NCBI GenBank assembly: GCA_017304655.1
Contig: JAFKLY010000006.1
Location: 124,001-188,000, forward strand
Length of the DNA: 64,000 nucleotides
Direction of reading: 5' to 3'
Source of the DNA: Sphingomonas sp.
Lineage (GTDB): Bacteria > Pseudomonadota > Alphaproteobacteria > Sphingomonadales > Sphingomonadaceae
The notes under the pieces were generated by a model. That model ran no database searches. It saw only the letters and a program-made list of their open reading frames with translations, and was not told the DNA's origin. Shown here in pieces: positions 8,023 through 17,552 of the stretch; the stretch's first letter is position 1; the number at the start of each line of letters is the position of its first letter. The position numbers and the translations under genes are program-made.

Positions 8023-8559
8023 TTACTCATCGCCTCCCGCGCTCGCAAAAGGCATTTCCGGATAAATTGGCCGGCTCAAAAAATCCGTTTCGCCTCGCTC
8101 ATATGTCTTCTGAGCTTCCTCCTCCGCGATTATGTCCAAGGCGATCGACTTGTATCGACGAGCACACTTCTCGATATATTCAGGGGTCAGCCCGGAACGG
8201 TCGGCATTTTTGGACCACTCCTTGGAGACCTCGGCACATGCTCGTTGCACATGCCCGCGCTTGAAGCCGCACTTCCGTCCAACTGCTAAGGCCAATTCAA
8301 GATCTCGGACCGCTCGGGCGTGGGCGTTTACATGGGCCGGTGGGAGTCCAGTGCGACGTTTCAGAGTTATCTCAAAATCGCAGTCCTGTTCCGTTCGTTC
8401 GATCATCGCCAAAATTTTACGCGCGACTAATTCGTGAATTTGAAAGTTGCTGCGCCGGATGTGCTCTGCGAGCCATTCGATCCGTCCGTTGTGAAGCTCA
8501 AGGACAGCATTGTAGGCAGAACTATCTTCAAGTTCGGTGTCGTCGTCATCGTCACTCAT
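8023..8559 (-). CDS. unknown protein of tRNA-Leu element
   Basis: 178 residues from the ATG at 8559, which precedes an acidic MSDDDDDTELED start; an upstream in-frame start at 8592 is less likely. The protein is mostly helical and charged with no signal peptide. The segment ITLKRRTGLPPAHVNAHARAV followed by VGRKCGFKRGHVQRACAEV has a helix-turn-helix flavour. It sits between the excisionase-like gene and the integrase. I do not recognise the family; a regulatory role is possible. Confidence 0.6.
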   Translation of the reverse strand: MSDDDDDTELEDSSAYNAVLELHNGRIEWLAEHIRRSNFQIHELVARKILAMIERTEQDCDFEITLKRRTGLPPAHVNAHARAVRDLELALAVGRKCGFKRGHVQRACAEVSKEWSKNADRSGLTPEYIEKCARRYKSIALDIIAEEEAQKTYERGETDFLSRPIYPEMPFASAGGDE

Positions 8560-8610
8560 AAGCACGCCTCGATAGTGCCGGTTTGATCTCAAACCTGCTG
8601 TTCGCCACCA

Positions 8611-9795
8611 TCACTTCAGTTCATCAAGATAGTCGCTCCACCACTGCGCCATGCGCACGCGCTCATCCCAATGGAGGCCGCGGTGATAGGCGCCGCGCGT
8701 AGCGTTGCTCTCACCATGAGCCAAGGCGCGTTCAATAGCGTCCGGGTTCCACAGGCCACTTTCGTTGAGGAGCGTCGAAGCGGTGGCACGAAGCCCATGC
8801 GCCGTGACCTCATCCTTGCTGAAGCCCATTCGGCGGAAGCTGGCGTTGAGTGTGTTCTCGCTCATCGGGCGGCTGGCCCCGTAGGCTGACGGGAAGACGT
8901 ATTTACCGTGCCCGGTGAGGCGGTGGAGCTCCGTGAGGAGGGCATGTACCTGGCGCGACAGCGGAACGGCATGTGGGCGCCGCGCCTTCATCTTGGCCGC
9001 GGGGATGCTCCAGACGGCCTGCTCCAGATCGAACTCGGTCCACTCCGCATGGCGAAGCTCGCCTGGTCGAACGAACACATGCGGTGCCACACGTAGGGCC
9101 GCTCGCGTGGTCGGTTCACCCTCATAGGTTTCGATCGCTCGGAGCAACTGGCCCAGCTTCCCGGGCTCTAGGATGGCGGCAAAATGCCGTGCCTTGGGCG
9201 TGATCAGCGCACCCTGGAGGAGACTGGCTGGGTCACTGGTGCAGCGACCGGTAGCCACGCCATAGCGAAAAACGCGGCTGGCGAAGGATCGGCACTTTTT
9301 CGACGTCTCATGATGCCCTTTGGCCTCCAGCCGTTTGAGCGCGGCAAGAAGCATCTGCGTGTCGACGTCGTTGATTGCCATGGCGCCGATGGCCGAGGAC
9401 AACTGCGCGAGGAACCAGTTGGCCTTCTGCAAAGTGGCTGGCGAGCGACCGTCGCCGGCCATTTTCAGGTCGATATACTCGCGCGCAACATCGGTGAAAG
9501 TCGACGCGGCACTCAGGTGCGCCGAGAGCTTGGCCTTCTTGCGCTCCAGTGCCGGATCGCGGCCGGATGCCAAAGCGGCGCGGGCTTCATCACGCAATCG
9601 GCGCGCATCCTTCAGGCTCAGGTCCGGATAGGCCCCCAGCGAAAGCTTCTTTTCCTTGCCGAGATGCCGAAATTTGACGCGCCAGAGCTTGGAGCCCCCA
9701 GCGGTCACAAGGAGGTACAAGCCCTTCTCGTCAGCAACCTTATAGTCTTTTTCTCGTGGCTTAGCTGCACGGATGCTGGTGTCGCTCAAGGCCAT
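8611..9795 (-). CDS. tyrosine-type integrase, P4 family
   Basis: About 394 residues from the ATG at 9795. N-terminal DUF4102-type arm-binding domain (LSDTSIRAAKPREKDYKVAD, GLYLLVTAGGSKLW), a central SAM-like core-binding domain, and a catalytic domain with RPGELRHAEW (Arg I), HGLRATAST (HxxR) and a C-terminal GAYHR (nucleophilic Tyr). It starts 187 bases from the 3' end of tRNA-Leu and is transcribed away from it, the standard arrangement for an element integrated at a tRNA 3' end. An in-frame start 51 bases upstream lies inside an inverted repeat. Confidence 0.93.
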   Translation of the reverse strand: MALSDTSIRAAKPREKDYKVADEKGLYLLVTAGGSKLWRVKFRHLGKEKKLSLGAYPDLSLKDARRLRDEARAALASGRDPALERKKAKLSAHLSAASTFTDVAREYIDLKMAGDGRSPATLQKANWFLAQLSSAIGAMAINDVDTQMLLAALKRLEAKGHHETSKKCRSFASRVFRYGVATGRCTSDPASLLQGALITPKARHFAAILEPGKLGQLLRAIETYEGEPTTRAALRVAPHVFVRPGELRHAEWTEFDLEQAVWSIPAAKMKARRPHAVPLSRQVHALLTELHRLTGHGKYVFPSAYGASRPMSENTLNASFRRMGFSKDEVTAHGLRATASTLLNESGLWNPDAIERALAHGESNATRGAYHRGLHWDERVRMAQWWSDYLDELK

Positions 9796-9869
9796 GTGGG
9801 GGCCTTTTTCTGGAGCGAAGGGCTCCGAAAGGGGGCTTTTGGGCAAAAGGCCCCTTTTGAGGCCCCCAC
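9796..9869. promoter_or_regulatory. nested inverted repeat upstream of integrase
   Basis: GTGGGGGCCT (9796-9805) and AGGCCCCCAC (9860-9869) form a perfect 10-bp inverted repeat. Inside is a second imperfect one, GGGGGCTTTT/AAAAGGCCCC, around 9831-9854. It directly abuts the integrase start codon, so it could sequester the start or serve as an operator or arm-type recombination site. Confidence 0.4.
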
Positions 9870-9981
9870 GAGCCTATGGCTAGCAGCGATCAACGGCGAA
9901 CACCCCCGTACTTTCCGAGAGGGTTTTTCGCAGATTTCTGGTGATTTTTCAACCATCGGCGGACGTCGCCGAACAGGAAAA

Positions 9982-10068
9982 TGGTGCCCAGAAGAGGACT
10001 CGAACCTCCACGACCTTGCGATCGCCAGCACCTGAAGCTGGTGCGTCTACCAATTCCGCCATCTGGGC
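9982..10068 (-). tRNA. tRNA-Leu (CAG)
   Basis: Full cloverleaf on the minus strand: the acceptor GCCCAGA pairs with TCTGGGC, then discriminator A and encoded CCA. The D-arm contains AATTGGTAGAC. The anticodon stem CCAGC/GCTGG holds loop TTCAGGT with anticodon CAG. A variable arm typical of class II tRNAs follows, then the T-arm GGTTCGAGTCC. Its 3' end faces the integrase gene and is the probable attB of the small element to its left. Confidence 0.97.
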
Positions 10069-10177
10069 ACACGGGACAGCTTGGGCTGCCATTTGGGTAG
10101 GCGGCGCGGGTAGCCGCCGCGCGGCGGCTTGTCAACGCGTTGCGTGCGGGGGAAGCGAGAAAAGCGACATCGGATCG

Positions 10178-11386
10178 TCAGTGAGCCAGGCCGAGCGCCG
10201 TCCAGTCCAGGATATCCACCGGATCACCTGCCTGCGCGGCAGGCGAGCCGGGCGTGCGGATGATGAGGGCATTGGCCCGAGCCGCCGCTCGCATCGCCGC
10301 GCTGTCCTGAAAGGCGAGGGGGGTCGCGACGCTCCCGGTCACCTGGGCGCGCAGATATTCGGCACGCTCGCCGCTGAGTGCGGGCAGGGCGCTGCCGAGC
10401 GAGGCTGTGCGCGCTTGCGGCAACGGGGCCGTCGATCCTGCGAGGTGGCGCACGAGCGGGAGGAGGAAAAGCGCGCCGGTGACCATCGCCGAGATCGGGT
10501 TGCCGGGCAGGCCAAGCAGGATCGCCTCGCCAAGCCGGCCGACGATGAGGGGCTTTCCCGGTCGCATGGCGATTCGCCAGAAGTCGATGCTGCCGCCGGC
10601 CGCTTCCAGCGCAGGACGGACGAGGTCGTGATCGCCCACGGAGGCACCGCCGGAGGTGACGATGATATCCGCTCCTCGGATCGCGCCCAAGGCTTCGGTG
10701 AGGCGGGGCAGATCGTCCGGCACGAGCGATTCACTGATCACGCTTGCGCCAGCGTGTTGGAGCATGGCGCGCAGCATGATGCCGTTGGACGCCGGCAAGC
10801 TGCCGGGCGGGCAGGGGGCGCCAGGCTCCACCAGTTCGGAGCCGGTCGAGAGGATTGCTACGCGGGGGGAAGGCCGGACAGCGAGAGAGGCATGACCGGC
10901 AAGCGCGGCCAGCGCGAGCGCAGGCGGATCGAGCCGGGTGCCGGCTGCCAGGAGCAGATCGGCCTGTGCAAAATCGCTCGACCGTGCGCGGATGTGGCGA
11001 CCACGCGCGCCCGGACCGTCGCCGATGAGATATACGCTCCCATCCCGCAGTTCGATGTCTTCCTGCACGATCACCGTGTCAGCCTCCGCAGGCAGCGGTG
11101 CGCCCGTGAAGATGCGCATGGCCGTCCCCGGCGTCAGTGGGGCCGCAGTTGGAACGGCACCGGCCGTCATCTCGCCTGCCAGGCGCCAGGGTCCCGGCAT
11201 ATCGCCGAAACGCACGGCGTAGCCGTCCATGGCCGAGAGGTCCGCCCAAGGCTGATCGCGCAGGGCAAGGAGCGGCTCGGCGAGATAGCGGCCCGCCGCT
11301 TGCGTCAACGGAAGAGAGCAGGGCGGCAGAGGCGGGGCGAGCGCCAGCAGCCGGGCCTGCGCCTGCGCGACCGGCAGCAGGCTCAT
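10178..11386 (-). CDS. moeA: molybdopterin molybdenumtransferase MoeA
   Basis: 402 residues. MoeA inserts molybdate into adenylylated molybdopterin in molybdenum cofactor synthesis. Diagnostic sequences are [11 protein letters not shown] near the N-terminus, [30 protein letters not shown], the MoCF domain motif [11 protein letters not shown] and [10 protein letters not shown], followed by a C-terminal domain IV. Its start overlaps the moaC stop by 4 bases, so the two are cotranscribed, and it ends the trpG-trpD-trpC-moaC-moeA group. Immediately beyond its end comes tRNA-Leu. Confidence 0.95.
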   Translation of the reverse strand: MSLLPVAQAQARLLALAPPLPPCSLPLTQAAGRYLAEPLLALRDQPWADLSAMDGYAVRFGDMPGPWRLAGEMTAGAVPTAAPLTPGTAMRIFTGAPLPAEADTVIVQEDIELRDGSVYLIGDGPGARGRHIRARSSDFAQADLLLAAGTRLDPPALALAALAGHASLAVRPSPRVAILSTGSELVEPGAPCPPGSLPASNGIMLRAMLQHAGASVISESLVPDDLPRLTEALGAIRGADIIVTSGGASVGDHDLVRPALEAAGGSIDFWRIAMRPGKPLIVGRLGEAILLGLPGNPISAMVTGALFLLPLVRHLAGSTAPLPQARTASLGSALPALSGERAEYLRAQVTGSVATPLAFQDSAAMRAAARANALIIRTPGSPAAQAGDPVDILDWTALGLAH

Positions 11387-11850
11387 GCCGTCCAGTCGCC
11401 AGACTTGCCGCCCGCTTTGGCCGTGACGTGGATGTCCCCGATCTTCATATGTTTATCGACAGCTTTGAGCATGTCGTAGAGCGTGAGCAACGAAGCTGAG
11501 ACGGCGGTGAGCGCTTCCATCTCCACACCGGTTTTGCCTGCGGTCCGCACGGTTGCCGTCGCGGTGGCGCCCGTCGCATCCAGAGCGAGATCGAGCGTGA
11601 TACCGGTGAGTGGCAGCGGGTGACACAGCGGGATGATGTCGCTGGTGCGCTTGGCGGCCATGATGCCGGCGATCCGTGCGGCGGCGAACACGTCGCCCTT
11701 CGCGGCGCTGCCGTCAGCAATGGCGGCCCGGGCGGCCTCGTTCATGTCGATTCGGCCGGTCGCGCAGGCGGTGCGCGCCGTGTCCGCCTTGGCCGAGACG
11801 TCGACCATGCGCGCCGCGCCGGCTTCGTCGGTATGACTGAGTTTGCTCAT
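11383..11850 (-). CDS. moaC: cyclic pyranopterin monophosphate synthase MoaC
   Basis: 155 residues, normal length. It acts with MoaA in the first step of molybdopterin synthesis, producing cyclic pyranopterin monophosphate. Signature blocks are [14 protein letters not shown] at the N-terminus, [27 protein letters not shown] cut into its familiar form, and [21 protein letters not shown] near the C-terminus. Overlaps trpC upstream and moeA downstream by four bases each, indicating tight translational coupling. Confidence 0.96.
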   Translation of the reverse strand: MSKLSHTDEAGAARMVDVSAKADTARTACATGRIDMNEAARAAIADGSAAKGDVFAAARIAGIMAAKRTSDIIPLCHPLPLTGITLDLALDATGATATATVRTAGKTGVEMEALTAVSASLLTLYDMLKAVDKHMKIGDIHVTAKAGGKSGDWTA

Positions 11851-12635
11851 GTGCCGATCAAGGCCCGCGTCGCGGCTTCGACGTCCTGCTGGCGCATCAG
11901 CGATTCGCCCACGAGGAAGCAGCGCACGCCATGGTCTGCCATCGCGTCGAGATCGGCCTTGGAGCCAAGGCCGGATTCGGCCACGAAGGTGCAGCCTTCC
12001 GGTGCGCGGCCGACCAGCTCATAGGTACGGGCAAAGTCGACCGTGAAGTCTTTCAAGTTACGGTTGTTGACGCCAATGAGGCGTGACTTGAGGGTGAGCG
12101 CGCGCTCCAGTTCGGCTTCGTCATGCACCTCGATCAGCGCATCCATGCCAAGGCCAAGCGCGACGTCCTCAATGTCCTTCATTTGCTGGTCCGAGAGGGC
12201 GGCGACGATGATGAGGATCGCGTCGGCGCCGATCGAGCGGCTCTCCAGCACTTGCCAGGGATCGACCATGAAATCCTTGCGGACGACCGGCAGCGAGACG
12301 GCAGATCGCGCGGCGACGAGATAATCCTCATGCCCCTGGAAATAAGGCGCGTCCGTGAGGACGGAGAGGCAGGCGGCGCCTCCGGCCTCATAAGCGCGGG
12401 CATGGGCCGGCGGATCGAAATCAGCGCGGATCAATCCCTTGGAGGGGGAGGCTTTCTTGACTTCCGCGATCAGACCATAGCCTCCAGCAGCGACCTTCCC
12501 GTCCAGCGCCCGGCGGAAGCCGCGCGGCGGAGTCTGGCCTGCCGCCCGTGCTTCCAGATCGGCGAGACTGGTCCTCGCCTTGCGGTCGGCCACTTCGTCG
12601 CGCTTGGTGGCGCAGATTTCATCGAGCTTGTTCAT
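11847..12635 (-). CDS. trpC: indole-3-glycerol phosphate synthase TrpC
   Basis: 262 residues, a monofunctional TIM barrel that cyclises CdRP to indole-3-glycerol phosphate in tryptophan synthesis. Signatures include [21 protein letters not shown] (catalytic Lys), [30 protein letters not shown] (Lys/Asp), [14 protein letters not shown] and VAESGL. It begins four bases inside the end of trpD and overlaps moaC. Confidence 0.97.
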   Translation of the reverse strand: MNKLDEICATKRDEVADRKARTSLADLEARAAGQTPPRGFRRALDGKVAAGGYGLIAEVKKASPSKGLIRADFDPPAHARAYEAGGAACLSVLTDAPYFQGHEDYLVAARSAVSLPVVRKDFMVDPWQVLESRSIGADAILIIVAALSDQQMKDIEDVALGLGMDALIEVHDEAELERALTLKSRLIGVNNRNLKDFTVDFARTYELVGRAPEGCTFVAESGLGSKADLDAMADHGVRCFLVGESLMRQQDVEAATRALIGT

Positions 12636-13624
12636 GAAAAGGCGATCCAGCAGTCGAGCAATGTCTTGGCAAGCCCCTTGTCGATGGCTTCCGCGGCTTC
12701 CTCAACGCCTTCAGTGAGGGAGGAGACCTCCCCGGCGACAATGAGCGCCGCAGCGGCATTGAGCAGCACCGCGTCCCGATAGGCCCCCGGCTCGCCCAGC
12801 AGCAGGGCGCGCAAGGCCGCGGCATTATGAGCCGGGTCGCCGCCGCGAATGGCGTCAATGGGATAGGTCTGCAAGCCGGCGTCGGCGGCGCTGATCCGGC
12901 GCATGGCGACGAGGCCGTCGGCCGTCACGTCCGCCACGTCATTGCCGCCGGCCAGGCTGAGTTCGTCCAGTCCCTCATCGCCTGAGATCACCATTGCTCG
13001 TTCGGTGCCAAGCTGGGTGAGCGCTTGCGCGTAGATCGGCACATAGGCCGGTCGGGCGATGCCGATGAGCTGGCGCTTGACCCCGGCGGGATTGGCGAGC
13101 GGGCCCATGAGATTGAAGATGGTCCGCCGGCCGATCGCCCGGCGGATCGGTCCCAGCCGTGCCAGCGCGGGATGGTGCTTCTGCGCGAAGAGGAAGCAGA
13201 TGCCGATCTCCGCAAGGCTGCGCTCGGCAGTGTCGGCCGCGCGATCCAGATTGAGGCCCAGCGCTTCGAGTGTGTCCGCAGCGCCGGCCTTGGATGAAGC
13301 GGCGCGATTGCCATGCTTGGCGACCGGCACACCGCACGCCGCGACGACCAGACTGACCGCGGTTGAGACATTCAGCGTATGATGTCCGTCGCCCCCGGTG
13401 CCGCAGACGTCGATTGCGCCCGGTGGCGCGCTGATGGGGATCAGCCGTTGGCGCATTTCCCACGCGGCAGCCGCGATCTCGGTAGCAGTCTCGCCTCGTT
13501 CGGAGAGGGCGACGAGAAAGGCGGCGATATCCTCGTCGCTCACAGTGCCTTCCAGAATGGCGGCGAAAGCGGCTGAGGCTTCGTCGCGGCCCAGAGGCGT
13601 TGCGGGATCGGGCAGGCCAGTCAT
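12632..13624 (-). CDS. trpD: anthranilate phosphoribosyltransferase TrpD
   Basis: 330 residues from the ATG at 13624. It transfers phosphoribose from PRPP to anthranilate. The glycine-rich motif [15 protein letters not shown] (PRPP binding), [14 protein letters not shown] and the GLDE motif (GDEGLDELS) are all present. An upstream in-frame start at 13660 is not supported by a ribosome-binding site. Next gene trpC overlaps by four bases. Confidence 0.96.
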   Translation of the reverse strand: MTGLPDPATPLGRDEASAAFAAILEGTVSDEDIAAFLVALSERGETATEIAAAAWEMRQRLIPISAPPGAIDVCGTGGDGHHTLNVSTAVSLVVAACGVPVAKHGNRAASSKAGAADTLEALGLNLDRAADTAERSLAEIGICFLFAQKHHPALARLGPIRRAIGRRTIFNLMGPLANPAGVKRQLIGIARPAYVPIYAQALTQLGTERAMVISGDEGLDELSLAGGNDVADVTADGLVAMRRISAADAGLQTYPIDAIRGGDPAHNAAALRALLLGEPGAYRDAVLLNAAAALIVAGEVSSLTEGVEEAAEAIDKGLAKTLLDCWIAFS

Positions 13625-13680
13625 GTCTGGGCCTTTGCCCGGTCTTGCAGTTCGCTGCAAGACGCAGGGAGAAAGCGCGC

Positions 13681-14118
13681 TCAGGCCTCGACCAACCGCC
13701 AGCTGACCGGCAGCTTGCCGCCACCCGCCTTGCGGCCACTCAAATCCGCCTCAAGCCTGCCACCGCTTTCCTGCGCCGCGTGAACCAGTGCCCAGTCGAT
13801 ATCTGACAAGCGTGCCTTGACGCGGTTCACATAGCCGGGCGCGTTGGGCCGCTGCCAGGAAAGATAGACGAAGCGATCCTGCGGCGTCCCGAAAGCGAAG
13901 GGGCCTAGAAACAGCGGCGGTTGCGTCTCGTCCGCCACCACAGCGACGCGCAGTTCGAAGTCGACGGCGAGCTTGCCGTCCGTGCGCGGCAGGAGGTCGT
14001 GCAATTGCCCCTTATTGTCCTGCAGCCCAAAGGCGCAGGGCGCCTCGTCACCGGATGTGCCCGGTGGCAGCGGGCTGTCGCGCAAAAGGCGCAGCTTCAA
14101 GATGCTCGTGGCCGCCAT
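13681..14118 (-). CDS. small conserved protein, DUF5990-like
   Basis: 145 residues, no signal peptide. Pattern: an N-terminal strand (ILKLRLLRDSP), a description of an input compound (CAFGLQDNKGQ), then VDFELRVAV, PLFLGPFAFGTPQDRFVYLSW and VKARLSDIDWALV. This fits the DUF5990 family of uncharacterised bacterial proteins from memory; the function is unknown. It lies between trpG and trpD in the same orientation and is probably cotranscribed with them. Confidence 0.6.
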   Translation of the reverse strand: MAATSILKLRLLRDSPLPPGTSGDEAPCAFGLQDNKGQLHDLLPRTDGKLAVDFELRVAVVADETQPPLFLGPFAFGTPQDRFVYLSWQRPNAPGYVNRVKARLSDIDWALVHAAQESGGRLEADLSGRKAGGGKLPVSWRLVEA

Positions 14119-14149
14119 CGGATCGTTCCCTCTTGCCGGTACCGACCGA

Positions 14150-14743
14150 TCAGGCCCGCTCCGTAACCTTCATTCCGGCGATTTTCATGAAATTCGCCAG
14201 CATGGCATGGCCATGTTCGGTCGCGATGCTCTCCGGATGGAACTGCACGCTGTGGATCGGCAGGCTCTCGTGACGGAATGCCATGACCGAGCCATCCTCG
14301 CTGGTGGCGTTGACGGTGAGACAGTCTGGAATGTCCTCGACGATGAGCGAGTGATAGCGCGTAGCGATGAACGGCGACGGCAGCCCCTCGAACAGGCCGG
14401 TACCGTCATGCGACACGGGGGATGTTTTGCCGTGCATCAATCCGCCGCGCACCACCTTGCCGCCGAAATGCTGGCCGATGGTCTGGTGGCCCAGACATAC
14501 GCCGAGCAGGGGCTTGCCGGCATCCGCACAGGCCGCAACGAGATCAAGGCTGATGCCCGCCTCATTCGGGGTGCAAGGGCCGGGTGAGAGCAGGAAGGCC
14601 TCGGCGCCGGTCGAGAGCGCCTGGCCGGCCGACATGGCATCGTTGCGCACCACCTCCACCTGCGCGCCCAGCTCCATCAGATAATGGACGAGGTTCCAGG
14701 TAAAGCTGTCGTAATTGTCGATGACGAGGATCATGGCGTTCAT
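14150..14743 (-). CDS. trpG: anthranilate/aminodeoxychorismate synthase glutaminase subunit
   Basis: 197-residue class I glutamine amidotransferase that supplies ammonia to TrpE. Nucleophile Cys in [10 protein letters not shown], oxyanion [13 protein letters not shown], catalytic His/Glu in SVQFHPESI. The N-terminal [19 protein letters not shown] is characteristic; an ATG three codons downstream of the annotated one is an equally possible start. Its partner trpE lies about 4 kb away rather than adjacent. It may also serve PabB. Confidence 0.95.
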   Translation of the reverse strand: MNAMILVIDNYDSFTWNLVHYLMELGAQVEVVRNDAMSAGQALSTGAEAFLLSPGPCTPNEAGISLDLVAACADAGKPLLGVCLGHQTIGQHFGGKVVRGGLMHGKTSPVSHDGTGLFEGLPSPFIATRYHSLIVEDIPDCLTVNATSEDGSVMAFRHESLPIHSVQFHPESIATEHGHAMLANFMKIAGMKVTERA

Positions 14744-14808
14744 CTAGGCGCGCGCGCGGCACGGCGCAAGTTGGGACAGGCTGCCCGCCATGCGCTATAG
14801 GCTCGGTC

Positions 14809-15309
14809 ATGACTCAGGCGACCGATCCCATTCTCGTGCTCACCACTGGCGGCACGATCGACAAGCTCTATTTCGACGCGTTGAGCGAATACAAGATTGG
14901 CGAGTCCATCATCACGCGTATCCTGGAGACCGCACGCGTCACCCAGCCGGTCGAGATCCGCGAAGTGCTGCGCAAGGACAGTCTGGACCTCAATGACGCC
15001 GACCGCGCGCTGATCGCCGACGCCGTGGCGGACGCTGCCAGTCGCCGTGTCGTCATCACGCACGGCACGGACACCATGACGCACACTGCGCAGGCGCTGG
15101 GCGATGTGGCTGGAAAGACGGTCGTGCTCGTCGGTGCGCTCGCACCCGCGCGCTTTGCCGAGAGCGACGCGACTTTCAATCTCGGTATGGCCTTCGCCAC
15201 CGCGCAGGTCGCCCCGCCGGGCGTCTATATCACCATGAACGGCACTGTGTTCCGGGCAGACGCGGTGGTGAAGGACCGGGAACGCGGCGCCTTCGTGTCG
15301 AAGGCGTAA
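14809..15309 (+). CDS. single-domain asparaginase-like protein
   Basis: 166 residues, only about half the length of type I/II asparaginases. It has the two N-terminal domain active-site threonine motifs (VLTTGGTIDK and THGTDTMTHTA) and a conserved ALAPARFAESDATFNLG region, but lacks the small C-terminal domain entirely and ends naturally with a stop. Similar one-domain proteins occur in sphingomonads as I recall them. Activity on asparagine is unproven. It is divergent from trpG with only 65 bases between. Confidence 0.8.
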   Translation: MTQATDPILVLTTGGTIDKLYFDALSEYKIGESIITRILETARVTQPVEIREVLRKDSLDLNDADRALIADAVADAASRRVVITHGTDTMTHTAQALGDVAGKTVVLVGALAPARFAESDATFNLGMAFATAQVAPPGVYITMNGTVFRADAVVKDRERGAFVSKA

Positions 15310-15363
15310 GCGCGCCTTCCAAACTTCGACCTCGCTCAGCCCTGACGGCTTAGGCCAGCCGCG

Positions 15364-16461
15364 CTATTCCGCCATGAACCGCTTAACCTCGTCGATCCAG
15401 TATTCCGGCTGGCCAAGCGTTCCGTGCCCGCGGGTCTTCTCGCTCGCCGGCACCAGCACGAAGCGTGCATTGGGCATCCTCGCCAGTGCCTTGTCGGCAA
15501 TGCCGAGCGAGACCGGGTTGATGAGATCGTCTGCGAAGTTGATCCAGAGCAGGGCCGCCCTGATCCGGCTGAGCCCGTCCCATGGATTGTAGGTCCGCGT
15601 TGCGTCGCTCTGGTAGATGGCGTCATTCGCGTCGCGCCCGCTCGCGAGGCTTGCTGCCATGCTCCGCTCGACGAAACGGTCCGCCGTTTCCCGTGTCGGA
15701 TAGGTCGTCTGCAGGTTCAGTGCGCTGCCGGACATGAGCATCTGGATGCTCGTGGCTGTGCGCAGGCCAGAAAGCGGCTGTTGCATGTAGTTCCCGCCCT
15801 GCCAGGCCGGGTCAGCCTTGATCGCATCGATCGCGAGCTTGCGCTGCATCCGGTTCTGACCCGCCACCTCGACCGGATATGCGCCGATGGGCAGGAATTT
15901 CTCTGCCATGTCGGGATGGGTGGTCGCCCACTGGAAGGTGACCATGCCGCCCATCGACATGCCGCCGATCAACTTAAGGCGCTTGATGCCCATGCGCTCA
16001 ACGAGCACTCGCCGCTGGGCTTCCACCATGTCGGCAAGATCATAGGCGGGGAAGGCCATGCGCAGGCCGTCGCTCGGCTTCGACGAGGCGCCGTGGCCGA
16101 TCATGTCCGGCAGGATCACATAATAGCGGTCCTTGTCGAACGGCGCTCCCGGGTCGAACAGCGCCTTAGCCATCTCCGGCACCAGGTACGAGGCCCCGCT
16201 GCCGCCGGTGCCGTGAATCAGCAGCACCGCATTGTCGATCTCGCCTCCGGCGCCGCGATGCGGTTCTCCAAGCGTGGTGTAGCCGAGTTTCAGCTCGGGT
16301 AGGTGGCTGCCGTCGTGGAAGGTGAAGTCCTTGAGGGCGACGGCGCCACTGTGGGCTATCTTTTGCTCGCTGGTCGTTCCGGCCGGTTGAGCTCGGGCGG
16401 GTCCACTCATGCCGAGTGATGCAAGCAGCAATGCCGCCGCGGCTACCGCGCAGTGACGCAT
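15364..16461 (-). CDS. secreted alpha/beta hydrolase, homoserine-acetyltransferase-like fold
   Basis: 365 residues from the ATG at 16461, preceded by GGAGGGG. Signal peptide (CAVAAAALLLASLGMSGPARAQ). The catalytic frame is VLLIHGTGGSG (oxyanion), GGMSMGGM (nucleophile elbow with Ser), a D in NFADDLINP and H in KTRGHGTLG. The layout DFTFHDGSHLPELKLGYTTLGE is typical of the MetX-related alpha/beta hydrolases, but the export signal argues against methionine synthesis. Substrate unknown, probably a periplasmic esterase. Confidence 0.85.
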   Translation of the reverse strand: MRHCAVAAAALLLASLGMSGPARAQPAGTTSEQKIAHSGAVALKDFTFHDGSHLPELKLGYTTLGEPHRGAGGEIDNAVLLIHGTGGSGASYLVPEMAKALFDPGAPFDKDRYYVILPDMIGHGASSKPSDGLRMAFPAYDLADMVEAQRRVLVERMGIKRLKLIGGMSMGGMVTFQWATTHPDMAEKFLPIGAYPVEVAGQNRMQRKLAIDAIKADPAWQGGNYMQQPLSGLRTATSIQMLMSGSALNLQTTYPTRETADRFVERSMAASLASGRDANDAIYQSDATRTYNPWDGLSRIRAALLWINFADDLINPVSLGIADKALARMPNARFVLVPASEKTRGHGTLGQPEYWIDEVKRFMAE

Positions 16462-16506
16462 GATCCCCTCCCCGGTCCTCACCCGCATTCTCGGCGAGGC
16501 CTTCTC

Positions 16507-17475
16507 CTAGCAGGTCTGCCCGCAGGCGTCGTCCTGGTCTACCTCGATCTGCACCGTCACATGGTCGATCTGGAAATGCTCGTGCAGATCGCGCGACAGG
16601 CCAGCGATGAAGGCGCTGCCCGGATGGCCGGCAGGCATCAGCAGATGGGCGGTGAGGGCCGTCTCGGTGGTGCTGATCGACCAGATGTGCAGATCATGTA
16701 TGTCGGCGACGCCGGGCTGGCCGCGCAGATAGACCGCGACCTGGCCATGGTCGATGCTGGCCGGCACCGCGAGCAGGCTCATCTTCACCGCTTCGCGCAG
16801 GAGGCCCCAGGTCCCCAGGGTGATCACGATCACGATGACGAGGCTGGTCAGCGGGTCGATCCACAGGAGGCCCGTAAGGCTGATTGCGATGCCCGCGAGG
16901 ACGACGCCGAGCGAGACGAGCGCATCGGCTGCCATGTGCAGATAGGCGCCACGAATATTGAGGTCGCTCTTGCGCCCGCCCATGAACAGGAGCGCCGTGA
17001 AACCGTTGATGACGATACCGATCGCGGCAACGAAGATCATCGTTCCGCTGCTCACCGGCTCGGGATCGAGAAACCGCTGGATCGTCTCAACCGCGATGGC
17101 ACCGATGGCGATGAGCAGCATTGCGGCATTGATGAGGGCCGCAAGGATCGAGGAGCTCTTCAGCCCGTAGGTGAAGCGCTCGTTCGCGCTGCGCCGGGCG
17201 AGGATCGTCGCGCCCCAGGCGATGAGCAGGCCGAGCACATCCGACAGATTATGCCCGGCATCGGCGACCAGAGCCATGGAGCCGGAGAGCAGACCGTAGA
17301 CGGTTTCGACGATGACGAAGCCGGTGTTGAGCACGATGCCGATGGCGAAGGCGCGGCCATAACTGGCTGGACCGTGATGATGGTCATGGCCGTGATGCGA
17401 ATGGTCATGACCATGAATGCCATGCGCTCGCGCATCGGAGCCGTGATCATGGCTATGGTGAGCTGAACCGTGCAT
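16507..17475 (-). CDS. cation diffusion facilitator, Zn/Co efflux
   Basis: 322 residues. A His-rich N-terminus (HHSHDHGSDARAHG then HGHDHSHHGHDHHHG) is followed by six membrane helices. Two metal-site motifs are present, HNLSD in helix II (ADAGHNLSDVLG) and HMAAD in helix V. A C-terminal cytoplasmic domain follows (IHDLHIWSISTTETALTAHL). This matches CzcD/ZitB-type CDF exporters. I placed the start at the ATG of MHGSAHH (17475); no strong ribosome-binding site is visible. Confidence 0.93.
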   Translation of the reverse strand: MHGSAHHSHDHGSDARAHGIHGHDHSHHGHDHHHGPASYGRAFAIGIVLNTGFVIVETVYGLLSGSMALVADAGHNLSDVLGLLIAWGATILARRSANERFTYGLKSSSILAALINAAMLLIAIGAIAVETIQRFLDPEPVSSGTMIFVAAIGIVINGFTALLFMGGRKSDLNIRGAYLHMAADALVSLGVVLAGIAISLTGLLWIDPLTSLVIVIVITLGTWGLLREAVKMSLLAVPASIDHGQVAVYLRGQPGVADIHDLHIWSISTTETALTAHLLMPAGHPGSAFIAGLSRDLHEHFQIDHVTVQIEVDQDDACGQTC

Positions 17476-17552
17476 AGCTTGTGTGCTAAACGTCCCGAGG
17501 CTGTCCTGCCGCTTGCCTATCAGAGCCGGCGACACGCTCCAAGCGTGCTCGG

